From Hydractinia symbiolongicarpus (taxonomy: Eukaryota; Cnidaria; Hydrozoa; Anthoathecata; Hydractiniidae), in assembly GCF_029227915.1 (NCBI RefSeq), contig NC_079883.1, positions 2,108,001 through 2,172,000 on the forward strand: DNA of 64,000 bases, given 5' to 3'. The notes beneath the pieces were generated by a model that was not told the DNA's origin, made no database searches, and saw nothing but the letters and a program-made list of their open reading frames with translations. Of the stretch, positions 38,601-47,727 are shown piece after piece (within the stretch, counting starts at the first letter, position 1; each line of letters starts with the position of its first letter). The position numbers were made by a program, and so were the translations under genes.

Positions 38601-38861
38601 ACTTTAAAGTCGATTGATTTAAAAGTATTCGTAAATTTAAATGTGGCACTGCGTATCTTAGCCACTATACCTGTCACAACATGTGAGTGTGAGCGCTCTT
38701 TTTCATCCATGAGAAAATTAAAAAGCTATACTCGCACAACTATGGTCTCTGACAGAATTAATGGACTTGCTCTCATGTACATACATAATGAAATAGTGCC
38801 GGATGTGCATCAAGTCATAAATAAGTTTGCTAAAGACAAAAGACGTCTTGAACTTATATAA
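35693..38861 (+). CDS. OTU-like domain fused to a TTF-finger hAT transposase (ZMYM1-like)
   Basis: The open frame (about 1055 codons from here; numbering below starts at 35655) is unbroken. Residues ~15-195 resemble an OTU/vertnin-type fold: GNCLYSSAS with the Cys20 nucleophile position, and NHFVPI near 182-187 as the His strand. Residues ~365-440 form a TTF-type zinc finger (Trp373, Cys380, Cys390, Cys393, His429). A DUF4371/hAT catalytic core follows, with ADEASD (Asp580), AYDGAGAVAG (Asp647), HCNSHRLN (Cys675, His678) and RTRW. The hATC dimerisation end has CECERSFSSM (Glu1013). The Asp-Asp-Glu triad is present, so the cut-and-paste transposase may be active. The frame's first codon is TTG and there is no in-frame ATG before residue 81, but TTATGTTTTATTTAG at 35678-35692 is a good splice acceptor, so an upstream exon is likely. 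AATAAA at 38860 overlaps the stop. It could instead be a domesticated host gene. Confidence 0.85.
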
Positions 38862-38979
38862 TAAATTTGAAATAAATAATTAGATACAAATAAAATACTT
38901 ACCTTATGTAATTACTTTACTATACACTTTAACTATATATACTTTTCTACCCCACCCCTGCTACTTCTTTTTCCTTTCT

Positions 38980-39013
38980 ACAGGTTCAGCTTGCTCTGGC
39001 TGATAGCACCTGT
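38980..39013 (+). ncRNA. Structured hairpin A (bulged stem, conserved loop)
   Basis: Outer stem ACAGGT/ACCTGT (38980-38985 with 39008-39013), inner stem TCAGC/GCTGA (38986-38990 with 38999-39003), 8-nt loop TTGCTCTG, and a four-base 3' bulge TAGC. Hairpin B at 39107 has the same architecture with compensatory changes, which supports selection on RNA or DNA structure. It lies 118 bp after the hAT stop codon and may belong to the same transposon or to a different retroelement. Confidence 0.6.
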
Positions 39014-39106
39014 TCTAGGAGTCTCCTGTCAGGAGCTTTATGGCAACTTTTAACTACCTATTACGTTATTTTATTTCGTTTTATATCACTTCCACGCACT
39101 TTACCC

Positions 39107-39140
39107 CCGGGTTTAGCTTGCTCCTGCTAATAGTACCCGG
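39107..39140 (+). ncRNA. Structured hairpin B, covarying copy of hairpin A
   Basis: Outer stem CCGGGT/ACCCGG, inner stem TTAGC/GCTAA, 8-nt loop TTGCTCCT and 3' bulge TAGT. Relative to hairpin A, three stem pairs have changed on both sides (A-T to C-G, A-T to G-C and C-G to T-A) while the loop start TTGCTC and bulge start TAG are kept. It ends 18 nt before the hammerhead ribozyme. Confidence 0.6.
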
Positions 39141-39158
39141 TTTATTGGAGCGCTAGCT

Positions 39159-39249
39159 GACTGTACTTGTCTGGCACACTAAATAATATATAATGTTATT
39201 GAATGTTGCCTAGGCAAGCTGATGAGCCCTGATATTGGGCGAAACAGTC
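39159..39249 (+). ncRNA. Hammerhead self-cleaving ribozyme (type III topology)
   Basis: All core elements are in order. Stem III is GACTGT (39159-39164) pairing with ACAGTC (39244-39249). The cleavage-site triplet is GTA, with A165 as the cleaved nucleotide. Stem I is CTTGTCTGG (39166-39174) pairing with CTAGGCAAG (39210-39218), seven Watson-Crick and two G-U pairs, closed by a ~35-nt loop. The invariant CTGATGA is at 39219-39225, stem II is GCCC/GGGC around a 7-nt loop (39226-39240), and GAAA is at 39241-39244. Hammerheads cut their own RNA and in animals are typically carried by Penelope-like elements and retrozymes, so this may be a relic of such an element. GTA is a permitted cleavage triplet. 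Activity is inferred. Confidence 0.8.
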
Positions 39250-39420
39250 TGATAATATATAATTCCTACCGTTGTTTTTATTATCCCCTAACTTTATACA
39301 ACAAATACATTTTTCCAAAATTAACGCAAAAGAGTGGTTTTACACGTTAAAGAGTAAGAGGAGATTGGACTTTAATTTAGCCTGTTAACGCTTTAGAATG
39401 CCGTAAAAAGCAAAAACTTC

Positions 39421-39535
39421 CGGGGCTTCGCCCCGTACCCCATTTGGGGGGCTTACAGCGCCCCCCAAAACCTCCAGCTGTTTTGGCGCGCAGCGGTTTG
39501 CTACGCAAACGGCTGCGCTTTTTTGCTTCGCAAAA
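39421..39535. repeat. GC-rich cluster of four perfect or near-perfect hairpins
   Basis: Four successive palindromes: CGGGGC-TTC-GCCCCG (39421-39435), TTTGGGGGGC/GCCCCCCAAA (39443-39469), GCGCAGC with GTTTG pairing to CAAAC and GCTGCGC (39488-39518), and TTTTGC-TTC-GCAAAA (39521-39535). The GC content contrasts sharply with the AT-rich surroundings. Two hairpins share a TTC loop. It looks like the end of a mobile element or a transferred hairpin element; the origin is unknown. Confidence 0.7.
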
Positions 39536-39948
39536 TTTGTGACTAACATAAAATAAATTCTATATCCGCCCCTGAAAATAATGTTGAAAAACTTTATATT
39601 AATTTCGAAACAATGGAAAACGTATTTCAAAATATTTCTGAAATAAATTTTCAGACAGTTTCGAAGTAAAACTTTCGAATGTATCTCGGCCTTTAAAGAT
39701 CAGTGAAGAAGCCCATAAGACGCCTTATAATACCTGCCTAGAAGCGTGTAACGCCTCTAAGGACGTCTTTGACAGACATAAAAACGATGTCCTTTTGTGA
39801 CGTCTGGAAGGATTCCTGCATTAAAAGTGACATTTTTTTTATATTGTGGAGAATAAAAAAATTGTTTATCAAAAGTCCTTTGAAATTTTCCTTTCGTTCT
39901 CAAGTTATTTAAGATTTTTTATATTTAAAATCGGATAATTTTAGTCTG

Positions 39949-39968
39949 TTAGGCACCTGCGTGCCTAA
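39949..39968. repeat. Perfect 8-bp hairpin
   Basis: TTAGGCAC-CTGC-GTGCCTAA. It is isolated in AT-rich DNA, with a partial echo (TTTAGGTCCTATGCCTCC) just downstream. No function is assigned. Confidence 0.5.
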
Positions 39969-40423
39969 TGTTTAGGTCCTATGCCTCCCAGAACCTTAGA
40001 TATTGGCTATTCCTCAAAACTTACCCTGGAAATTTCTATGAAATCCTCATCATCGGGGAAATATAATAACTTTAGCTAGGATTGTTCTATTTTTTATCTA
40101 ACAATGGTTGATTATGAATACGAAAGATTATAAGGACAATATAATATGACGTAGATGCTTCGCTATATGCACCAACCAGAAATATAAAAACAACCACCAG
40201 TTCGGTCTAAGCCCTGCTTGTAGTCTATGTCTGTCACATTGTGTTCGTTGGATGATGTGCTTCTTTAAAGACATTAATCCAAACACCCCTTTAGAAATGC
40301 ATTTCAGTCATTACACCAAATATAAAGTAGCTACTGTATTTTTTATTTAAGAAACAAACTATATGGGTTTAAAATTTTAGAAAATGTGTAACGTGCACTT
40401 AGAAAGGACGGGATAGTTTCGCT

Positions 40424-40493
40424 AAACTATTCCTTCATTTAAACTATTCTAAATTCTGTTCTACTAAACTATTCTTCTAAACTTTCTATTCTT
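40424..40493. repeat. Irregular short tandem repeat of TAAACTATTC
   Basis: The decamer TAAACTATTC or close variants occurs about four to five times at irregular 15-20 bp spacing, immediately before a dispersed Helitron-like repeat copy. Confidence 0.5.
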
Positions 40494-40509
40494 AAAATAA
40501 TTCAAGCCT

Positions 40510-40946
40510 GGTATACTATTTTCCCTGGTGTATTTCTGGCATGGCAGAGCAAGTATTTAGTTTTTGCAGATTTAGCTTTTTACATAACCGTTGTGAGACA
40601 CCTTCGATTATGTTAGACCTTTTGCATTTTTATTTTTATTTATTTTTATTTTGTTGTTCAACCTGCTCATATTTTTACTCGTTTTGTTTCAGCGGGTATA
40701 AATATAATAATGGAGATTGTAAGCAACCTCAATCCCTGGGCATTTTTTTCTCTTTTATTTTTATTTTTTTTTTATTGCCGCACGTGCTTATTATTTTGGA
40801 CGTTTTGTTTCAGCGGTTATAGATATAGAATAATGCAAATTGTGACTTTTAAAAACTCAAATTACTGTGTTCTATGTTTTTATTTTGCACCCATCATTTG
40901 GACTCGATGAGAGATTCAGTGGATTCTTCCAAGGGACTTCGGCTAG
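40510..40946 (+). mobile_element. Helitron-like dispersed repeat, 3' part, copy 1
   Basis: The 3' end GATTCAGTGGATTCTTCC.. runs to CTAG at 40943-40946, followed by T, as in Helitrons. The body matches 42671-43074 over most of its length (shared GGTATxCT, CTGGxATGGCAxAGCAAGTAT, TTTTGTTTCAGCG and the 3' tail). In this copy the TTTTGTTTCAGCGG..TATA module is duplicated internally (about 40683 and 40803), absent from copy 2. Small T-rich ORFs here are chance frames. The 5' end is not identified. Confidence 0.5.
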
Positions 40947-41040
40947 TCTATATAATAATGCGCTTGTGTGAGTAACCATGTGAGTCCACGGCACTCAAAG
41001 TACGGGTCACTTTTTTATGACGTGGCGTTACGCTAAAACT
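40947..41040 (+). mobile_element. Start of a second Helitron-like element abutting copy 1
   Basis: Immediately after the CTAG at 40943-40946 comes TCTATATAATAATGCGC, the same 5' terminus as the Helitron at 33653. Its 3' end is not clear, so the end given is only where I stop seeing similarity. The head-to-tail join without spacer resembles the trio at 47394-47727. Confidence 0.4.
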
Positions 41041-42670
41041 TACCAAGTTAAAAATAACGCAAATCAGGAGGCTATTATTTAAATGTTTAATTCTCTTTTC
41101 TTATTACTTTTAAAAAAGAAAACTGTTTTTTTCTTATAATTTTTATAATTTTATTTTTATTTTTAAACGTTTTTATTTTTTTGTTTTGTTTTTTAAAAAC
41201 CTCACGGAATCGTTATGGAATAATTAAATTTTACCCCCGGTTTACTATGTGCGCGCCGTATCTCATGGAAACGACTTGTTTATCAACTGAAAAAGGAAAC
41301 CGAAGCGAAGAAGGTTGTCTCTTTTTCAAAGTAAGCCTGAAAAGATTTATTTCAAACAAGGCATGCCAATGTTTTCTCATCATGAGGTTAGCTTAAAGCT
41401 AATATGTTTTTTCTATATTTTTCATTTTTGTGTGCTGGGACCGAGGTTGTATCGCATTCGAATATGAATGTAATTCGAATCTAAAAAACAAACTGTTGTT
41501 TTCGAACGAAGTTAATGTTGTTGTCAGAAATATAAAACGAAGAAAAACGTACGATGATATAACATCACAAAAAGAATTGATTGGAAATGTATCAGGCAAT
41601 TGTATGCATCTTCAATTCGTTCTCTTTGGGTTAAAGTGAAGTTTAGTATTCGAAGTAAAAGACTGATTGAACTTTCATCCAGAGAACGCTAGCAAGATAC
41701 CTACTGACAAAGTGGAAAAAAAGTAGGTGTGTTGTTTAGATTATTTAGTAGAGAAATGAATTTGGGTGTATAACGATTTTTTAGCTGTTTCTTTCAGAAC
41801 TAAATTTTTCCTTGAATATTAATTGTGTTGTATTGTGTTGCGGCAGAAAATATTTTCTTTATGCACTTATTTTGCAACAATATACTCTGAAAAATGGGCC
41901 AGAAGTTTAGAATATCCTAAGAATATGTCTAAGCTTGATAGTTTGTTTTAAATATAAACATTTGTATGACGCACAAAATTGATAGTGGTTTACTTTTTTT
42001 ATTGTATATTAGGCGAACTGAACTTTTTTGTGTCGAAGCAATGGGCTGTTACATGTAGTAGAATTGCCAGCAATAGTAACCTATAGTATGCTTTATTTTA
42101 TTAAGACATTATATATTTTCAGGCCATAGTGGGAATAATGAGGATAGCATTTGTCAAAGAAGTTTAGAACATCGAAGCTGAAACTAAAACCCACTGTTCT
42201 TATAAAAACAGCGTATATATCCTAGAGAAGAATTTACATAAACTGTAAAAAGTAATTTTTCCGTGGTTACTGTTATTAATACTAGAGACTGTGTGATTCA
42301 GTGTTGATGTCGTCATAAAAAACCTAAACCTGAAACCTAAACTTAAATCAATGTTTACATCTGTTACGTTACGATCGTTTGAAATATATTCGATTCTTAA
42401 ATTCGAAAACACTGCATTGTTATCTTCTTTGATTTTATGCGTGATTTTCTTAACTATAAGTTTGGGTCTGTTCATATTTTGGATTGAAATATTTTGGTAG
42501 ATACACAATATACCAAATGATTCAAGTTTTTTAGTTCTCTTTTTCATGTGTTTTCAACTAATAATTTCTTATATTTTGAGTATAACTGTGGAAGGTTTAC
42601 CGTATGCAACAGACGGAATAGCTGATTTTGTATGACTTAACAAAAAATGTTGGATTTTTTTTTAATGTTT
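41041..42670. other. AT-rich intergenic sequence, no gene seen
   Basis: Only short, low-complexity or compositionally random frames occur. A minus-strand 115-codon frame at 42200-42547 has no recognisable domain, signal or splice context. Confidence 0.5.
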
Positions 42671-43074
42671 GGTATCCTTTTTTTCCTAGTGTAATTCTGG
42701 AATGGCAAAGCAAGTATATAGTTTTAGCGTATTCCGCTTTTTACGTAATAGTTGTTATACGCCTTGATGTTTTTGGACATTTTCCGTTTTTAATTTATAA
42801 TTACTTTTATTATTTTCTTTGTTGCACATACTTATATTTTTAGATTTTTGTTTCAGCGTTTATAAACATAGAATAAAGCAGATTGTGAGCAACCTCGATT
42901 CCTAGGCTTTTTATTCTTTATGCCATCCCGTTATAAAAAAGACAAAGAGCCCGGTGCCGAGGTTGAAATATGAGTTTTTAAAATTCAAATTACTCTGTTG
43001 TAAGTTTTTGTATGGTATCCCTTACATCGGTATAATGGGAGATTCAGTGGATTCTTCCACGGGAATTTGGCTAG
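42671..43074 (+). mobile_element. Helitron-like dispersed repeat, 3' part, copy 2
   Basis: This is a paralogue of 40510-40946 ending in GATTCTTCCACGGGAATTTGG and CTAG (43071-43074) followed by T. The terminal ATTC..GAAT can form the short subterminal hairpin expected of Helitrons. The 3' terminal pattern (CACGGG, short spacer, CTAGT) recurs in the other Helitron-like ends of the window, so they form one family. No coding capacity. Confidence 0.5.
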
Positions 43075-44711
43075 TCGTAATTCTTTTTGTACAGTATTCT
43101 AATGGATGCACACTACAAAAGGCGTACACCTGATTAACGGCCAAATTTTAGTCAAAGCTTCATAGAAATGTTTCTAAAAAGTAGACAATCAATTAGCGGA
43201 CATATTCTTGCACAAGAAATGGGTATCTAATGAGTATTCACAGCCGCAATAACAGACGGAACGTTGAGTATTATAATCTAGACATTATGCATACTAGCTA
43301 GGTATTGCCCATGAAAGGAGTTAACATCATGTCTCTAAGTCCTAAGTCGGTTGTGAACATTATTCAGTGAACTCTTACAAGTTCGGTATGGATGCTACTT
43401 AAATAAAAAAGACAGTCAATGGCTTGTTAGTGCGCTACGCTTAAACTGGTAATAATTTGTTGCACGATAAAAAAATGGATGTAAAAAGTGACGAGCTAGT
43501 TAGAATAGCAGAAACACTAAAAATGAACTAGGCTAAAAAATAAAATAGCAGCGAGATGGCTAACCACTTTCCAAAAGTTTCAAATATAAATATTCGACAC
43601 AAATTTTGAATCTGAAAACTTTTGATACATTATAGGTCCAAAATGTCAAAAATATTGGAACAGTTAACAATAATGTCTTACAAAGTTAGAAAGCCATACT
43701 TTTGGCGTGTTAGGTAACAACTGCAGAAAAATATCTTTACAAGCTAATGGCCCGGACACGGAAAGTTCCATCACAGGGGCCGCTGCGGAGTCCATGTGTT
43801 ACCAAAGACCATGTGTTACCAACATAGGAAATAATAATCCGGGGGAAGAGGCAAAAACACGTCACTTGTTTCATTTTTGTGGAAATATGATAAGATACAA
43901 CCTATTAACCTAAAAAATGCTATCGGAATTTTTTTGTAGGAAACTTGGTAAATGCAACATTGTACTTAAATTCACCCTGGACTTAAAATTAGCACCAAGG
44001 ACAAATGCAGCACACATGAAAACAGGCTTAAAATTATCAGTATTACATTACTTAAATATTAATGTTCTCTACTTAATTATTATAAAGTAGCGGAGAATGC
44101 GAGTTCAACCCATCTTCAATGTTTATCAAATACAGTGAGTCTTTTCATGGTTTATGTTTTGTTTCATAATTTCATTACCATACTAAGATATAATAGCAGG
44201 CAATTTCTTGATTAATTATTAAGCTTGAACATTGCATGTGGAAAATTTCTATTTTTGTCTTCACTTAAACTAACTTTGCGACAAATGCCATACGTGCTTA
44301 ATATACGTGCTTAAACAATTTACATAACAAACATATAAAGCGTTTCAAAAGATGATGGGAACAGAGGACGTATGTATTTAAATGTTACATCGTATATGGC
44401 CTGACTTGCTCTAAAAATGAAGACTGTTCTGTTTGCGAAGTATATTGGCACGCTAAAGATGTTTCGATGATCAGATTAATTTTGACATTACGGGTTTGTT
44501 CAAATTAGTGTCCTAAGAATCAAAATGCAAGGGTTTTCCAGCAAAAAAATACATACTGCAAGGATTTATAGATTTAATGATCTGTTCAACGCATTACACC
44601 ATACAACTTTTTAAAAGCAGAAGGTTAAACATAACTAATTTTTAGGCGCTTTTTTTGCTTTGGATGCAATATGAAACGGACCTCGTGGAAGTTGATAAAA
44701 TTCAAAGCAAA
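43075..44711. other. AT-rich intergenic sequence, no gene seen
   Basis: No frame with recognisable domains. The 68-codon frame near 43707 shows nothing convincing. Confidence 0.5.
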
Positions 44712-44717
44712 TTTATT
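44712..44717 (-). terminator. Polyadenylation signal AATAAA for the cystine-knot gene
   Basis: On the minus strand AATAAA lies 74 nt downstream of the stop codon of the gene at 44791-45222, in an A/T-rich 3' region. This is a normal distance for cleavage and polyadenylation. Confidence 0.6.
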
Positions 44718-44790
44718 ATATAAATATATTCGATCCGGAACACAGAAAAGAAAAATAATTCTACACATAGAAGAAGCAGTTTTAAGAACA

Positions 44791-45222
44791 TTAACACATT
44801 AAGCATCTGCATTTTTTTATGTTAATGTACCTGAAGTGTCTCTGCTTCTTACTTTTAGCAGATGGACAGTCTAGTTGTGCACGAGCAAAGCTAAATTTAA
44901 TAGGAAGGCAACGCCTACAGATCTTTAGATTTGGTTCGCCAGGTATATAAATTGTATGACAAGAGCCTGTACAGTATTTTGCCTGAACTTTCTTTGTTAC
45001 ACAGTTTTTATATGATATCGTCACATTGAAAAGCTTTGTTTCACATTTCGAGGAAGTAGCAGCAGCTTTTTGATATATTACACGGTCTTCGTTCTTTAAT
45101 ATAGCATTCTTGAGTCTTGATAATTTGTTATCACGAGTAACATTCTGTGGATTGAACGTATCGGTGATGGTTGCAAGAAGCAGTATCAATGTGGTAATGT
45201 TAACAAATCTATTAGTCGTCAT
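44791..45222 (-). CDS. Secreted cystine-knot (CTCK-type) protein, 143 aa
   Basis: The N-terminus is a signal peptide: after a short polar start, FVNITTLILLLATITD, residues 6-21. The domain at 60-143 has ten cysteines (60, 74, 84, 88, 102, 105, 119, 138, 140, 143) in C-terminal cystine-knot order, with the ring motif CTGSC (84-88), CRRC (102-105), LDCP (119) and a terminal KCRC..C. CTCK proteins are extracellular ligands, BMP antagonists (gremlin/DAN), bursicon-like hormones or domains of mucins. Which group this belongs to cannot be decided by eye. There are N-glycosylation sites at NVT 27-29 and 66-68. TTGCTATTGCCTTTAG just before the ATG is a plausible splice acceptor, so a 5' UTR intron may exist. 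A mini-Helitron lies 16 bp upstream. This is the most convincing host gene in the window. Confidence 0.7.
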   Translation of the reverse strand: MTTNRFVNITTLILLLATITDTFNPQNVTRDNKLSRLKNAILKNEDRVIYQKAAATSSKCETKLFNVTISYKNCVTKKVQAKYCTGSCHTIYIPGEPNLKICRRCLPIKFSFARAQLDCPSAKSKKQRHFRYINIKKCRCLMC

Positions 45223-45238
45223 CTAAAGGCAATAGCAA

Positions 45239-45358
45239 TCTATGTTATAACATGCGCATGCGTCTGTTTGTCTGTCACGAAAAATGGCGCTGCAAGCAGT
45301 GAGACGCACGCAATGCGCTATATATTGCACGGACGAACCCAAGGAAAAAACTGACTAG
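45239..45358 (+). mobile_element. Mini-Helitron, 120 bp, next to the cystine-knot gene start
   Basis: It starts TCTATGTTATAACATGCGC after A (45238) and ends GGAAAAAACTGACTAG (CTAG 45355-45358) followed by T. Like others here it has TGTTTGTCTGTCACG shortly after the start. It contains the inverted pair TGCGTCT / AGACGCA. It ends 16 bp from the ATG of the minus-strand gene, so it may contribute 5' UTR, intron or promoter sequence. Confidence 0.55.
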
Positions 45359-46788
45359 TTTTTCAAAAAAATTAGTTAAACCTGCTACAAAATTTGTGAC
45401 AGATGCTTCTTGACAGAGGCTTCTTGTCTTTTCCTTTAAACCAAAAGTAACGACGAACGTGCACACCAGCAATACAGCGCCCCCTTAAAACACGATAACA
45501 AGAATATAACGGCAAGCATATCGGGTTGTTATCAACCAATATTTAGTAACCGGGACTTACATAGTAAATTTTTTTACCAAGAAAACTTTTGCATTACTAA
45601 TTCATTTCTTTAAGTGTCAAGTTTTAATGGAAATACCTAATAAAGCTCAATGCATTTACTTCTTCCACCTTATCAGAACTGAAGCAAGGTATTTGAACAA
45701 AAAAGAATTGTTTCCAAATATTTTTAACAATATAAATAAAAAATACTTTATTTTAAAATGTATATATACTGAATATTATGGAGCCGCAACCGTTTTTCTA
45801 AAAACCGGAAACTTTTATTATCGATCTTTCGCCGACAATTTTTTGTCTTTAAACCTGATTCTGGCCACCTACTACTTTAGCGTTGATTAACGGAAGAACT
45901 GCCGTAGGAGAAATTTAATTTTCTTTTATACTGGCACGAATTTTGATATGTTGAAGCTAAGCGACCACAAGCTATAACCAATAGATAGCCTGTTAGTATA
46001 TCACGCTCGCTGAGACGACAATTCGCATCTATTCAGGGTTAAGGTAGAAAGTTTTTATGTTTTAAATATTTTTATGGGAAATACAACTGATGACAAGATA
46101 TTTCCTTGGATACAAAAAAGCTGTTTAGTTAACTTTGGGGCTCACGCCGAGATCTGTTGAAAATCAAAAATGAAGTTTCCAGTGGAGAGTTTTAAACGTT
46201 TCCCCAATTCACGATTTAATGAAGGATAAATTTATTTTCGTACGTATAATGCTTCAAAAATATAATAAATACGATCTAATAAATACGCCAATTCTACTAC
46301 ATTGATTTTGTGTTTTGAAACACCCTATTTGCCTATATAGACTTTCTTCATGAATTTGAAACAAAAAATAGAGCGCATTTCATTGGCACATTGACAGTTA
46401 TTATACCTCGGCCTTTTTAGTCCGTGTAACTTTGAAGGGGAGAGGGGACGCGCTTTATATCTCCTGAACAACTTATAAAAAAACTCTCCTCCTAAAATTA
46501 CTCTACCCTCTGCAAGACGGATAAATAAAATAAAAAAGTTTTGTCACAAGATTGAATAAATTTCAGAAAATGTCGCAAAGTTTCAACACTGAATCACAGG
46601 CACAACAAAAGATAGACATACTCAAATAAGCCACGGACACTATATGAAACCCACCCACATGGACATTTGAGAATTGAAAGGATCCTGTCAACACTAATAC
46701 GTAGTATGCACAAATTTTATTGCTCATAAGGCTAAAACATTAGCCGAAAGCAATACCGTTGTACACAGTCAGTCACGTTTTTAGCATT
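45359..46788. other. AT-rich intergenic sequence, no gene seen
   Basis: Only short open frames without domains, for example the 87-codon frame near 45627, which is Lys/Tyr/Phe-rich and probably random. Confidence 0.5.
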
Positions 46789-46836
46789 GATTCATATCGA
46801 TGCATATGGATGCATATCGATGCATATCGACGCATA
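46789..46836. repeat. 10-bp microsatellite (GATGCATATC)n, ~4.7 copies
   Basis: ATTCATATCG, ATGCATATGG, ATGCATATCG, ATGCATATCG and ACGCATA follow in register, with single-base variation. Confidence 0.8.
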
Positions 46837-47393
46837 ATTTTGTGTTTTGAATGATGTGGTTGATGACTGATAGTGTGTATATTCACCTCATGCTACTTAA
46901 TTACATTGGCAAAGTCTAAGATGCTTGCACACCATTTGTCACAATCCTGCTAAAAAAGAAATACTCATCCACACATATTTTTATTTTCTATTATAGAAAT
47001 TGATAGTACATAATGCAATACTTCAATCATGAAACAACTTAAATCATTTATCATGATGGATTGACATGAGCTGGGAAAGGAAGACGTATAATCATTTTCG
47101 AAAAACTACCATAGTTCAATTTTATAATACAGTTACTTTCTTTGCGTATTTAATCCATTGTCCTGTATTTAGCCTTTAAAAGGAAATAGAGAAAAGCAAA
47201 ATATTCCGTTTTCATTACCTCGAGAACACCGTGGCAGAGAAATTTTAACCTAAAACATGACGTAACCTGACGCTTACTGTGTTGCTTCAATGTTGCACAA
47301 AGTGCCAAGTGCCATTTAAGTTGCTTATACAAGTGTCGCCTACAAAGGTTTGTATTCTAAGAGAGAATCATTCTTATTGTAACTTTCATAATC
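46837..47393. other. Intergenic, no gene seen
   Basis: Nothing recognisable on either strand. Confidence 0.4.
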
Positions 47394-47518
47394 TCTATAA
47401 TAATAGCCGTATTCTGTCCGACTCTGCGCAAAATGATACCTCAAGTAGCCAGACATACAAATATCGTTATATAAAGTACTGCTCGAACCCGTGGAATTAT
47501 GCACGAGCCACCAACTAG
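47394..47518 (+). mobile_element. Mini-Helitron unit A of a tandem trio, 125 bp
   Basis: It starts TCTATAATAATAGCCG and includes the typical ATTCTGTCCGAC segment. It ends with a hairpin CGTG..CACG, then AGCCACCAA and CTAG (47515-47518). An alternative start two bases earlier (47392) would be preceded by A, as Helitron insertion requires. Confidence 0.6.
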
Positions 47519-47627
47519 TCTAAAATAATACGCGTTGTCCGTGTGTTTGTCTTTCTCTTACGGAAACACAAAATGCGATAGTTTAAGGACAGGCGACCCC
47601 ATGTATTTTTTACGGGTTGACGACTAG
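47519..47627 (+). mobile_element. Mini-Helitron unit B of the trio, 109 bp
   Basis: It starts directly after unit A with TCTAAAATAATACGCG and GTGTGTTTGTCTTTCTC. It ends ACGGGTTGACGA and CTAG (47624-47627). The ends match those of the 737-bp Helitron at 33653. Confidence 0.65.
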
Positions 47628-47727
47628 TCTATATTACAAGGCTTGTTATTTATTTGTTATCTAAAGATGGTAGATGCGAATAGCGATGGGCGAATTCTCG
47701 TAAATTTGTTCATGGGCTAATGACTAG
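47628..47727 (+). mobile_element. Mini-Helitron unit C of the trio, 100 bp
   Basis: It starts directly after unit B with TCTATATTACAAGGC and ends CATGGGCTAATGA and CTAG (47724-47727) followed by T. No spacer separates the three units. Confidence 0.6.

Noticed and set aside
39385-39630. 81-codon minus-strand frame through the GC hairpins
   Set aside because: It is produced by translating palindromic repeats; no domain.
40541-40910. Two overlapping hydrophobic '+' frames
   Set aside because: Phe/Leu/Tyr-rich translations of T-rich DNA inside a Helitron-like repeat.
42200-42547. 115-codon minus-strand frame
   Set aside because: No domain, biased composition, no splice or polyadenylation context.
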